A stretch of DNA of 64,000 nt from JAZKDW01 sp040387375 (GTDB lineage Bacteria; Pseudomonadota; Gammaproteobacteria; Burkholderiales; Burkholderiaceae_D): assembly GCA_040387375.1 (NCBI GenBank), contig JAZKDW010000029.1, forward strand, positions 144,317 through 208,316, given 5' to 3'. Positions 25,473 to 33,395 of this stretch are shown one piece after another; within the stretch, counting starts at the first letter, position 1; every line of letters begins with the position of its first letter. The notes under the pieces are model-generated. The model saw nothing but the letters and a program-made list of their open reading frames with translations, was not told the origin of the DNA and did not search any database. The position numbers and the translations under genes were made by a program.

Positions 25473-25590
25473 TGGATTCCCGCTTGCGCGGGAATGACGG
25501 TGGTAAGAGTGACGGTCATACAAATTACTACCGTCATTCCCGCGAAAGCGGGAATCCAGACTGAGCCTGCATCACGATGTCTTCATCCCG
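25473..25590. repeat. Two oppositely oriented short repeats (dRS3-like), with a 62-bp extended copy
   Basis: Unit one (25473-25503) contains ATTCCCGC-ttgc-GCGGGAAT then GACGGT. Unit two (25529-25590) is the inverted form with ATTCCCGC-gaaa-GCGGGAAT. The whole 25529-25590 stretch matches 63866-63927 in reverse complement with about five differences in 62 positions. The pair lies in the 316-bp spacer between the convergent pobA-operon receptor and a GGDEF-EAL gene and could fold as a double terminator. The remainder of the spacer shows nothing. Confidence 0.75.
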
Positions 25591-25682
25591 ATGCCACCAG
25601 GCTTGACCGATACGCTCACCTACGCCGCATGAATGGATAAAGGTCAGCTAAGTACCCACTCGCAATTTAATGCGGTGCGCAC

Positions 25683-27530
25683 TTAGTTTGCGGCGGTACC
25701 GGCGGACGTATCCGCGTGCCATGAATCCCGGCGCCGCTCCGAAGCCAGTATCTGTTCGAATTCTTCCCGTGTGACAGGCGGGCTGAACAGGTAACCCTGC
25801 ATCTCGTCACAGCCGTGCGCACGCAGGTAATCCACCTGCTCCCGTGTTTCCACGCCCTCCGCGATCACGCGCAGATTCAGGTTGTGCGCAAGCGAGATAA
25901 TCGACAGCACGATCGCCGCATCATCGGGATCGACTGCAATGTCGCGCACGAACGCCTGGTCAATTTTCAGCACGTCGATGGGAAAACGCTTCAGATAAGA
26001 CAGGCTGGAGTAGCCCGTGCCGAAATCGTCAATCGACAGTTTGATGCCGAGCGCCTTGAGTGCATGCAGCTTTTCAATTGCATGATCGACGTCGCTCATG
26101 ATCAGGCTTTCAGTCAGTTCAAGTTCCAGGCAATGCGGCTCGAGTCCGGTTTCGGCCAGGATATCCGCCACCGATTGCACGAAATCCGCATGCGCGAACT
26201 GGCGCGCGGAGAGGTTGACTGCCATCCGCAGCTGTCCGAGGCCGTTCGATTGCCAGGCCTTGTTCTGCAGGCAGGCGGTACGCAATACCCAGGCGCCGAT
26301 CGGCACGATCAGGCCAGTCTCCTCGGCGATGCTGATGAAACGGTTGGGCGCCACGATCCCCAGTTCCGGATGGCGCCAGCGGATCAATGTTTCTATGCCG
26401 ACGATCTGATGTGTGTCGGCCCTGACCTGCGGCTGGTAATGCAGGAAAAATTCATCCCGTTCGAGCGCCGTGCGCAGCGCATCCTCAATCAGGATACGTT
26501 CGCGCACTTCCTCATGCATGTCGGCGGTGAAGAACTGGAAATTATTGCGCCCGCCATCCTTGGCGCGATACATCGCAATGTCGGCGTGCTCCAGCAGCGT
26601 GTCAGGCGCATCGCCATCGGTGGGATAGATCGCCAGGCCCACGCTGCAGGTGACCGAAATTTCCTTTCCATCCAGATGCATGGGGCGCGCGATGGCGTCC
26701 ATCAGCCGCTGCAGCGCGGCGACCGCCAGCACCTCGCGCGTGCGTTCCGGCAGAATCACGACAAACTCATCGCCACCAAGGCGCGCCACCGTATCGGTTT
26801 CCCGCGTGCCTGCCCGCAGCCGCGCGGCAATTTCCTTGAGCAGCATGTCACCTGCCTTGTGACCCAGACTGTCATTGAAAAACTTGAAGCGGTCGAGGTC
26901 GAGGAACAGCACCCACACCGCCTGGTCATAGCGGGAGGCATAGACGATTGCATCGTTGAGGCGTTCGCGCATCAGATTGCGGTTGGCCAGGCCTGTCAAC
27001 GTGTCATGCGTGGCCTGGTAAAGCAGTTGTTTTTCCAGCCGCTTGCGGTCGGAGATGTCGCGCGCAATCATCTGGATGGCCGGCTCACCGCGGTAAATGA
27101 ACGCGATGCGCGTTACCGCAACGTCCACCAGGGTGTCATCCAGCCGCACGGCCTGGTCCTCAACGGCTGGCGACGATTCGTTTTGTTGAAGAATATGGGC
27201 GAGCGCCGTGCGCGACGCCGGCGCCATCAGGGAAACCAGTGACCGGCCAAACAGGTCTTCCGGGCGCGTGGCGAAGAAGAGCGTTTGCGCCGCCGCATTG
27301 GCAAACACGATAAAACCGTCGATCTCGATCAGAATCGCATCGGGCGACAATTCCACCAGCAAGCGGTAACGTTCTTCGCTCTCGCGCAAGGCCAACACCG
27401 CCTGTTCGCGCTCCTGCGCCTGTTCGTACAGCTGCAGGCTTTTTTGCTCGAGCAGGGATTCCGCCTGCATGCGTGCGCTAATCGCCCGCGCCAGCCGCCG
27501 CTCCTCCAACTGATGGTCCGCAGTGTCCAT
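25683..27530 (-). CDS. PAS-GGDEF-EAL protein paired with H-NOX
   Basis: 615 residues: N-terminal helical region (1-50), PAS domain (about 50-165, YRLLVELSPDAILIEIDG), GGDEF (about 180-340, RLGGDEFVVIL with an RETD inhibitory site), EAL (about 350-600). The EAL motif reads ETL, but ELTES, DDFGTG, LKID and AEGVET are present. Both synthesis and breakdown of c-di-GMP are possible. The gene begins three bases after the stop of an H-NOX gene, the arrangement in which H-NOX binds and tunes a partner c-di-GMP enzyme (as in HnoX/HnoD systems). NO-dependent control is therefore likely (inference). Confidence 0.93.
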   Translation of the reverse strand: MDTADHQLEERRLARAISARMQAESLLEQKSLQLYEQAQEREQAVLALRESEERYRLLVELSPDAILIEIDGFIVFANAAAQTLFFATRPEDLFGRSLVSLMAPASRTALAHILQQNESSPAVEDQAVRLDDTLVDVAVTRIAFIYRGEPAIQMIARDISDRKRLEKQLLYQATHDTLTGLANRNLMRERLNDAIVYASRYDQAVWVLFLDLDRFKFFNDSLGHKAGDMLLKEIAARLRAGTRETDTVARLGGDEFVVILPERTREVLAVAALQRLMDAIARPMHLDGKEISVTCSVGLAIYPTDGDAPDTLLEHADIAMYRAKDGGRNNFQFFTADMHEEVRERILIEDALRTALERDEFFLHYQPQVRADTHQIVGIETLIRWRHPELGIVAPNRFISIAEETGLIVPIGAWVLRTACLQNKAWQSNGLGQLRMAVNLSARQFAHADFVQSVADILAETGLEPHCLELELTESLIMSDVDHAIEKLHALKALGIKLSIDDFGTGYSSLSYLKRFPIDVLKIDQAFVRDIAVDPDDAAIVLSIISLAHNLNLRVIAEGVETREQVDYLRAHGCDEMQGYLFSPPVTREEFEQILASERRRDSWHADTSAGTAAN

Positions 27531-27533
27531 GTC

Positions 27534-28076
27534 TCAGTTTTTAATCAGGATGAATCGTGTGTGCGCTCCCTCGTCGGCGGGCAGGTCCTGGCGGCTAAGG
27601 GTGATATCTTCATTAAAATGCTTGATGCAACCGCGGATCAGCCCCTCGGCCAGATCCGCGAAAGGCCGTTTTGACCGATACACAAAAACCATCTTGCACG
27701 GGTCAGCCAAATCGTGCTCGAACACAGGCAGTTCCGCATCCGGATACAGCTTTTTTACTTCGACATGAATCTTGTTGTCGAGGATGGCCAAAAAAGCGAA
27801 TGTGGATTTCTGTCCGCGGAAATGCGCCGGATAAAGCAGTGCAAAGCGATTGAGCAGATGTTCGCCGAAGGTGCGCTGCAGGTCTGGCACAGGAATTCCA
27901 GTGGTTGTACTCAGGTGGCCGACCAGCTCTACGATTTCCTTGTGATCATAAGTGCCGACCGAGGTATAGGCGCCATTGGTGGCAAGCGAGGATGCAGAAA
28001 TGATCTTGTCGGCGATTGCGGGCGAAAAACGCTCTTCAATCATGTCGACTAACTCCCGAAATACAATCCCCTTCAT
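27534..28076 (-). CDS. H-NOX haem-based NO/O2 sensor
   Basis: 180 residues from the ATG at 28076 (GGGAG site; MKGIVFREL is the standard H-NOX start; an ATG at 28100 would add eight residues). The proximal haem ligand aligns to H104 in LDNKIHVEVKKLYP, and the haem-propionate motif Y-x-S-x-R is present as YRSKR at 133-137. The loop NGAYTSVGTYDHKE matches proteobacterial H-NOX proteins. These soluble sensors bind NO, and in some classes O2, through haem. Here it is a stand-alone domain directly upstream of a PAS-GGDEF-EAL gene and divergent from the KaiC operon. Confidence 0.94.
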   Translation of the reverse strand: MKGIVFRELVDMIEERFSPAIADKIISASSLATNGAYTSVGTYDHKEIVELVGHLSTTTGIPVPDLQRTFGEHLLNRFALLYPAHFRGQKSTFAFLAILDNKIHVEVKKLYPDAELPVFEHDLADPCKMVFVYRSKRPFADLAEGLIRGCIKHFNEDITLSRQDLPADEGAHTRFILIKN

Positions 28077-28484
28077 ATCGCTCCCATGCTTGATGACCAT
28101 TTAAAAATTTCCTGATGGCAATTTTACTTGAATTTTTTCACATGAAGTGATTCATATGACAAATCTGATCGCAGTCACCTTTTGTCTATTTTTTAAAACT
28201 GCACTATTTGCCTAGATCCGATGTGATCGGGAATCTTGTTCCGCTATAAATCGCCGGTTTGCGACTGGACATACAGGGTCCTGAACTTCATTTTGCAAAT
28301 GAAGTCTATAGTGGTCCGCATGAAGCGTGTTCATGGAATTTTTCGCCCAGACATTGCCCGGCACAGATCAATCTCACTTTAAAGCCATGTCCAGCTTTTT
28401 TTGTGGATTCGAAATCATGCGTGCGTATCTTTCTGGCGAACGCCTCTGCCGTTCGCGCAACCTGAACTTCAGCGAATTTGTCTT
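28077..28484. other. Divergent regulatory spacer between H-NOX and KaiC operons
   Basis: 408 bp with AT-rich stretches at both ends suited to divergent promoters. Besides the 9-bp dyad at 28285-28305 (separate entry) it has CCGAT-GTG-ATCGG at 28218-28230. No coding sequence is supported; the upstream extension of the small-protein frame (from 28401) has no initiation signal. Confidence 0.6.
28285..28305. promoter_or_regulatory. Perfect 9-bp dyad, candidate operator
   Basis: ACTTCATTT (28285-28293), TGC, AAATGAAGT (28297-28305). Symmetry and length are those of a homodimeric regulator site. It is 180 bp upstream of the small-protein/KaiC/GGDEF-EAL operon and 209 bp upstream of H-NOX. The cognate regulator is unknown. 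Confidence 0.5.
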
Positions 28485-28898
28485 ATGTCAGTAAGCGACC
28501 GCCTGCGTAACGAGATTATTCGAAGTGTCCTCTTGAAGCACGCCGGAACCGGTGATCATCGTGATGTGCTGGCGGCGAACGAGATTCGTATCTGGGAATA
28601 CGTGATCCGCAAATTTACGCCCCTGATCGGCGCTACCAGCATCACCCTGATCCTGCACCGCAGCCTGGATATCAACAAACAGGTTTTTCCATGGCTCGTT
28701 GCAGCATCCACCCGACATAATCCGGAAGATGTGTGCAGGGACTTGATACAGAGCTTCGAACGGCGGCATCCGGCCGACATCGTTGAAGCCAACAGCGCAC
28801 TGATGATCACCTTCGCCCAGATTCTGGACATCTTGATCGGTGAACGCTTGACCACTCTCTATCTTCTTTCTGCGCTGCCTCAGGAAAGGCTCGACTAA
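28485..28898 (+). CDS. Unknown small protein, first gene of KaiC operon
   Basis: 137 residues from ATG 28485, the start before the conserved-looking MSVSDRLRNEIIRSVLLKHA; the longer frame from 28401 is not supported. No signal peptide or membrane segment. It appears mainly alpha-helical with regular charged and hydrophobic spacing (IRIWEYVIRKFTPLIGATSI; NPEDVCRDLIQSFERRHPAD) and ends with a hydrophobic helix (ITFAQILDILIGERL). I do not recognise a family; it does not resemble KaiA or KaiB. It precedes the KaiC-like gene by 20 bp, so a role as partner or input to that ATPase is the natural guess (inference). Confidence 0.75.
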   Translation: MSVSDRLRNEIIRSVLLKHAGTGDHRDVLAANEIRIWEYVIRKFTPLIGATSITLILHRSLDINKQVFPWLVAASTRHNPEDVCRDLIQSFERRHPADIVEANSALMITFAQILDILIGERLTTLYLLSALPQERLD

Positions 28899-28918
28899 AT
28901 GATATCGGAGATTCCGTG

Positions 28919-30397
28919 ATGCCCGACAAAGTGCAACTCAAGCTTCTTGCAACCGGTGTTCCCGGTCTGGATGCCATTCTCGGCGGTGGATTGCCCGAGC
29001 TATCGTTCACGATCATCGGCGGCTCGCCCGGAAGCGGCAAAACAACTTTCGCCCAGCAAATCATGTTTTCGCTGGCGACACCCGATCGCCCTGCGCTGTT
29101 TTTTACGGCGCTTGGCGAACCGCCGCTCAAGATGCTGCGTTATCAACAGAATTTTTCATTTTTTGATTTTGACAAAGTTGACCGGTCGATAAAATTCGTC
29201 AATCTCGGACCGCATCTGGTGGACGGCGATTTCGACAAAATCCTGGCGGCCATCGTGAAAGAGGTGCAAATCCAGACACCGCGCTACATATTCATTGATT
29301 CATTCCGATCCGTCATTCAACCTGCGTTAAACGATGCGCATGGATTACCGAATCTGCAAAGATTTACACAGCAACTCGCGATATTCACGACCAGCTGGCA
29401 GGCGACGACTTTCCTGATCGGTGAATATCTGCCGGAAGAAACAAACAAAAATCCGATTTTTACCATCGCGGACTGCATATTGTGGTTTACACAAAACGTA
29501 TGGCGCAACTCGATGGTGCGCAAGATTCAAGTCGTCAAGGTTCGCGGCCTGGCGCAGACGCCAGGCCTGCATACGTTTCGCATCAACCCGGATGGCGTGG
29601 AGGTATTTCCGCGCGTACTGCCCGCCCCTGAACCGCCGGAACATGACGCGTCAACAACGCCGGCGCCGGTCACCGAACATCGGCTTGGAACGGGCATTCT
29701 TGCGCTGGACAACATGCTTGGCGGTGGCTTGCCGATCGGATTTTCAATGTTGCTGGTAGGCCCATCCGGCTCCGGCAAGAGCAGGATTGCAACTGAATTT
29801 CTCACCGAAGGCGCGCGGCAGGGCGAACCCGGCGTGATTGCAACGTTTGAGAAACGCCCCGGTGAAATGCATACCTTGTATCTGGACACCTCGATTCGTA
29901 CTGGAAAACTGGCGGTCCTCACCATGCAGTCGCTTGATCTGTCTACCGACGAAACCTTGCACGATCTGACGACAATGATCGATCAGACCAAAGCCAAGCG
30001 GGTTGTATTCGACTCGCTGTCCGGATTCGAGCTTGCGCTGGCGCCGGAGTTTCGCGAGGATTTTCGCGAATCGCTGTACCGGATGATCAAGGTGCTGACA
30101 CACAAGGGCGTTACCTTGCTGATGACGACGGAACTGGAGGACCGGTTTACCGAATTTCGCTTCAGTCCCTACGGCGGTGCCTTCCTCGCGGACGCGATTG
30201 TCATTCAACGTTATGTCGAAATTGGCGGCCAATTGAAAACCGTGATCGCCGTCGTCAAATTGCGCGGAAGCCAGCACAGCAGGGATTTTCGGCTATTTGA
30301 AATTACCACGGACGGCATCGCCATCGGAGCGGAACCGTTTCAGTACGAAGGATTGCTCACGGGTTTGCCGGCCAGGGCAGGACTGGATGTTGATTAA
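28919..30397 (+). CDS. Two-domain KaiC-like RecA-fold ATPase
   Basis: 492 residues with two KaiC modules. Domain one (about 8-235) has Walker A GGSPGSGKTT (residues 34-43) and IFIDSF; domain two (about 250-485) has GPSGSGKS (281-288), VVFDSLSGFELAL and the ending YVEIGGQLKTVIAVVKLRG like KaiC CII. The paired catalytic glutamates of KaiC are partly replaced (LGEP in domain one, FEKR in domain two). The Ser-Thr pair phosphorylated in clock KaiC is absent at the aligned position (YGGAFLADAI). No kaiA or kaiB is near. It is therefore a KaiC-family signalling ATPase, not a clock protein. A GGDEF-EAL gene follows 12 bp later. Confidence 0.9.
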   Translation: MPDKVQLKLLATGVPGLDAILGGGLPELSFTIIGGSPGSGKTTFAQQIMFSLATPDRPALFFTALGEPPLKMLRYQQNFSFFDFDKVDRSIKFVNLGPHLVDGDFDKILAAIVKEVQIQTPRYIFIDSFRSVIQPALNDAHGLPNLQRFTQQLAIFTTSWQATTFLIGEYLPEETNKNPIFTIADCILWFTQNVWRNSMVRKIQVVKVRGLAQTPGLHTFRINPDGVEVFPRVLPAPEPPEHDASTTPAPVTEHRLGTGILALDNMLGGGLPIGFSMLLVGPSGSGKSRIATEFLTEGARQGEPGVIATFEKRPGEMHTLYLDTSIRTGKLAVLTMQSLDLSTDETLHDLTTMIDQTKAKRVVFDSLSGFELALAPEFREDFRESLYRMIKVLTHKGVTLLMTTELEDRFTEFRFSPYGGAFLADAIVIQRYVEIGGQLKTVIAVVKLRGSQHSRDFRLFEITTDGIAIGAEPFQYEGLLTGLPARAGLDVD

Positions 30398-30409
30398 GCG
30401 GGGCATCGC

Positions 30410-31981
30410 ATGAGCCGCAAGGAGCGCAATTTTCGGCAGGATGAGACCAGCCCTGAACGCGATGACAAGGCACGCCCGGCCGGCGCAAGACATTCGGAGA
30501 GCGCCGCGCCGGAAGTCTCTTCCAGCGATTCAAGCCAATCGGTGTTCACCCCTGCGGAAGTCGCAGGCCTGCTGCAGGAATTGGTCAAACTGCGCGACGA
30601 GGCAAAAAAGGTAACCGAGCTTGAAAAGCTGGTTACGCAAATGCGTGAAGTAAATGAAAACCTGATCATGGCCAAGCTGGAAATGTCGCATCTTGCGCAT
30701 CATGACTTTCTTACCAATTTGCCTAACCGGATCCAGCTGAATGACCGGCTGGCGCACGCGATTACACTGGCGTATCGCAACAGAAAAAAGCTGGCGATAC
30801 TGTTTCTCGATCTCGATCATTTCAAAAGCATCAATGACACGCTCGGTCACGCCGTCGGCGACAAGCTGCTGCAGGCGGTGGGCCAGCGTCTGAAGGGATG
30901 TGTGCGAACCTCGGACACAGTGAGCCGCCAGGGGGGCGACGAATTTGTGATTCTTGTATCGGAAATCGAACATATCGAAGATGCGTCACGCATCGCCGAA
31001 AAGATAATCAATGCGCTCACCTTACCGTATCAGGTGGATGAACATACGCTGTACATCACGACCAGTATCGGTATCAGTGTCTATCCCGCCGATGGCGTGG
31101 AAGCGGAAATGCTGATCAAGCATGCCGATGCCGCGATGTACCACGCCAAGAAAAGCGGCCGTAACCAGTACCAGTTTTTTATAGAGGAAATGAACCGCCT
31201 TGCCATCGAGCGCCAGACCATGGAAGGTAGCCTGCGCGCCGCGCTCGAGCGGCGGGAATTCAGACTGCATTACCAGCCCAAGGTTAACCTGAATAGCGGA
31301 AACATCACGGGTGTCGAGGCATTGATACGCTGGCATCATCCGCAGCGCGGGCTGGTCTACCCTGAGCATTTCATTTCAATCGCCGAAGAGTCGGGCCTCA
31401 TCGTGCCGATCGGCGAATGGGTGCTGAAAGAAGCATGTGAACAGGCAATGACATGGTTGCACGATGGCCAGGTGTTCAATCGTGTCGCGGTCAATCTCTC
31501 CGCGATTGAATTCCATCATGGGAATTTTATGGATAAAATTCGCGCCGTCCTGAATGAGACAGGACTTCCGCCCCGTCATCTGGAACTCGAATTGACCGAA
31601 AGCGTGTTGATGAACAATGCCGATTCGACGATCTCATTGCTGAAAGAGCTTAAAACGATAGGCGTGCATCTGGCAGTCGATGATTTCGGGACGGGTTATT
31701 CCAGCCTGAGTTACCTGAAGCGGTTTCCTGTCGACGTGCTGAAAATAGACAAGTCGTTTGTAAAAGATATCGCCATAGATCCCGACGTGGCCGTCATTGT
31801 TGACGCCGTGATCAATATCGGGAACTGTCTCAAGCAGCGTGTCATCGCGGAGGGCATCGAAACCGAACAACAGCTCATGTTTCTGCAGCACCACCATTGT
31901 GAAGAAGGTCAAGGCTACTATTTCAGCGAGCCACTGGCAGTGGAGGAATTCACGTCGCTGCTGCGAACCGGATTGCCTTAG
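30410..31981 (+). CDS. GGDEF-EAL protein of the KaiC operon
   Basis: 523 residues. The first 90 form a low-complexity, charged region and a coiled coil (LLQELVKLRDEAKKVTELEK); there is no PAS or membrane sensor. GGDEF (about 95-260) has RQGGDEFVILV with RTSD inhibitory site; EAL (about 270-515) has GVEALIRW, ELTES, DDFGTG, LKID and AEGIET, so both activities look intact. The lack of its own sensor and the 12-bp spacing from the KaiC-like gene suggest that the ATPase or the small upstream protein is its input (inference). It ends one base from the convergent small hypothetical gene. Confidence 0.94.
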   Translation: MSRKERNFRQDETSPERDDKARPAGARHSESAAPEVSSSDSSQSVFTPAEVAGLLQELVKLRDEAKKVTELEKLVTQMREVNENLIMAKLEMSHLAHHDFLTNLPNRIQLNDRLAHAITLAYRNRKKLAILFLDLDHFKSINDTLGHAVGDKLLQAVGQRLKGCVRTSDTVSRQGGDEFVILVSEIEHIEDASRIAEKIINALTLPYQVDEHTLYITTSIGISVYPADGVEAEMLIKHADAAMYHAKKSGRNQYQFFIEEMNRLAIERQTMEGSLRAALERREFRLHYQPKVNLNSGNITGVEALIRWHHPQRGLVYPEHFISIAEESGLIVPIGEWVLKEACEQAMTWLHDGQVFNRVAVNLSAIEFHHGNFMDKIRAVLNETGLPPRHLELELTESVLMNNADSTISLLKELKTIGVHLAVDDFGTGYSSLSYLKRFPVDVLKIDKSFVKDIAIDPDVAVIVDAVINIGNCLKQRVIAEGIETEQQLMFLQHHHCEEGQGYYFSEPLAVEEFTSLLRTGLP

Positions 31982-31982
31982 T

Positions 31983-32213
31983 TCATGACGTCGACAATCG
32001 TGTCCTGATCACGGTCACGCGCGTGATCAGGAATTCGCCATCCACCACAGTTCTGTGGGGCACGCCGACGACGTTGAAACCCGGTCCGCCGTCATCGTGC
32101 CAGATGCGAGCAAGGGTATCGAATTCTTCTGCATTCAGGCGCAGCATCGGCGCGGTAATCACAAACCTTGCGCCTTCCTTCTGCTTGTTTACAAATTCAT
32201 CGATTGTCGCCAT
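31983..32213 (-). CDS. Small conserved-looking hypothetical protein
   Basis: 76 residues from ATG 32213, which has an AAGGTGA site; an upstream ATG at 32288 would overlap the next gene. The protein is soluble, with N-terminal MATIDEFVNKQKEGARFVIT and a C-terminal strand-rich half (GFNVVGVPHRTVVDGEFLIT). No family recognised. It lies 43 bp after a periplasmic FKBP gene on the same strand. Confidence 0.55.
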   Translation of the reverse strand: MATIDEFVNKQKEGARFVITAPMLRLNAEEFDTLARIWHDDGGPGFNVVGVPHRTVVDGEFLITRVTVIRTRLSTS

Positions 32214-32256
32214 GCCATCACCTTGCCGCCTGCCGGACATTGTCCAGGCGGACGTT

Positions 32257-32664
32257 CTATTGTTTGATCGAGAGCAGCTCGACTTCAAAATTCAGCGTGC
32301 TGCCAGGCGGCACTGCGACGCCTGCGCCGCGGTCGCCGTAAGCGGTTTTCGGCGGGCAGACCAGCTTGGCTTTTCCGCCGACCTTCATTTTTTGCACCCC
32401 TTCGGTCCAGCAGGGAATCACGCGGGACAAGGGAAAGGATGCCGGCGCATTGCGCGCGTAGGAACTGTCGAATTCCTTGCCGTTTTCCAGCGTGCCGCGG
32501 TAATGGACGGTGACCGTGTCGGACGCCTTGGGGCTTGCGCCGGTGCCTGCCTTGAGATGCTGGACGGATACGCCGGAAGGCAGCACCTCGGGCGCGGGGG
32601 CGGGGGTGGCGGCGATCGCGGCGCCGGCAACAAGGTTGGCGGCAAATGAAAACAGGAAATGCAT
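32257..32664 (-). CDS. FKBP-type peptidyl-prolyl isomerase, exported
   Basis: 135 residues from ATG 32664 (AAGG site six bases away); the frame is open further upstream without support. The N-terminus HFLFSFAANLVAGAAIAATP is a signal peptide. The rest is a single FKBP domain: VTVHYRGTLENGKEFDSSYA, FPLSRVIPCWTEGVQKMKVG, and GSTLNFEVELLSIKQ at the end. It should catalyse proline isomerisation in the periplasm. Short for FkpA, which has an added dimerisation domain, so it is nearer to small FKBP rotamases. Confidence 0.92.
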   Translation of the reverse strand: MHFLFSFAANLVAGAAIAATPAPAPEVLPSGVSVQHLKAGTGASPKASDTVTVHYRGTLENGKEFDSSYARNAPASFPLSRVIPCWTEGVQKMKVGGKAKLVCPPKTAYGDRGAGVAVPPGSTLNFEVELLSIKQ

Positions 32665-32783
32665 GATGACCTTTCGGAACGGACGGCGGATAAATGTAGC
32701 ATTGCATTTTATCCGAGAAGCGCAAACGGGTAACAGCTTCGGTTCATAATGGCCTGTCTCAATCACCGTTCGGAAAAAATTCC

Positions 32784-33107
32784 ATGAAAAACAAGATGTT
32801 CGGATTGCTGGCATTTCTCAGCCTGTGCCAGGCCGTTTTCGCCCAGGCGCCGGCGCCCGCGGCACAGGTCAGCCGCTACCAGATGATGAGCGCGCCATTG
32901 ACCAACCCGCCGGACGCCGGCGCGAAGCAATCGGCGCGGCTGCTGATACTCGACACCTTCACCGGCGCGCTGACCGCGTGCGACTACATTTACAACGATG
33001 GCGGCAAGAACAAGGAGGACGGCCGCGAGTATTGGGGTGCGAACGGCATTTGCGCGCCGTTCAGCACTGAAAAAGGCTGGTACGTGCCGAAGGCGGCGAA
33101 GAAGTAG
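32784..33107 (+). CDS. Small exported hypothetical protein
   Basis: 107 residues with a clear signal peptide (MKNKMFGLLAFLSLCQAVFA, cut before QAPAP). The mature part is about 87 residues with two cysteines (TACDY and GICAPF) that could form a disulfide. It is hydrophilic with a Lys-rich end. No family recognised. Divergent from the FKBP gene, 119 bp apart. Probably periplasmic. Confidence 0.7.
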   Translation: MKNKMFGLLAFLSLCQAVFAQAPAPAAQVSRYQMMSAPLTNPPDAGAKQSARLLILDTFTGALTACDYIYNDGGKNKEDGREYWGANGICAPFSTEKGWYVPKAAKK

Positions 33108-33130
33108 CTGAGTTTCAGCTACGCCATCCG

Positions 33131-33235
33131 GTGCTTCAGCCTCGCCTCCCGGATCGGCAAGTTGATCAGCGCGGCGCCGACGGCAAACTGTATGCGCATG
33201 CGAGTACGACCTGCCTGGTGTTTGAGGCCGGATGA
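33131..33235 (+). pseudogene. Possible remnant of a hotdog-fold thioesterase C-terminus
   Basis: A 35-codon open stretch ending in TGA. Its last residues read GADGKLYAHASTTCLVFEAG, which looks like the conserved end of PaaI-type acyl-CoA thioesterases. The preceding sequence does not continue the family fold and no ribosome site is present. If real, it is a decayed or truncated gene in the 288-bp spacer before the large sensor gene. Otherwise the spacer shows only an AT-rich promoter-like stretch. Confidence 0.35.
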
Positions 33236-33395
33236 CGTGCATATGAGCAGCGCCGTCTATCACTCACGGTAATACATATTTATTTACTTGAAGTAAGGTG
33301 ATAAGCACGCCTGTTTCTTTCTGTGCGGCATTAAATTCGAGGAATATTGTGTATGATCAGCCAACGTGACTGCGCTGACATAACAATATTCCTTC

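Noticed and set aside
24164..25537. 457-codon minus-strand frame opposite the pobA-operon receptor
   Set aside because: Histidine/arginine-rich shadow of the receptor gene; no ribosome site or domain.
28919..30397. KaiC-like gene as a circadian clock component
   Set aside because: kaiA and kaiB are absent and the Ser/Thr autophosphorylation pair of clock KaiC is not at the aligned position.
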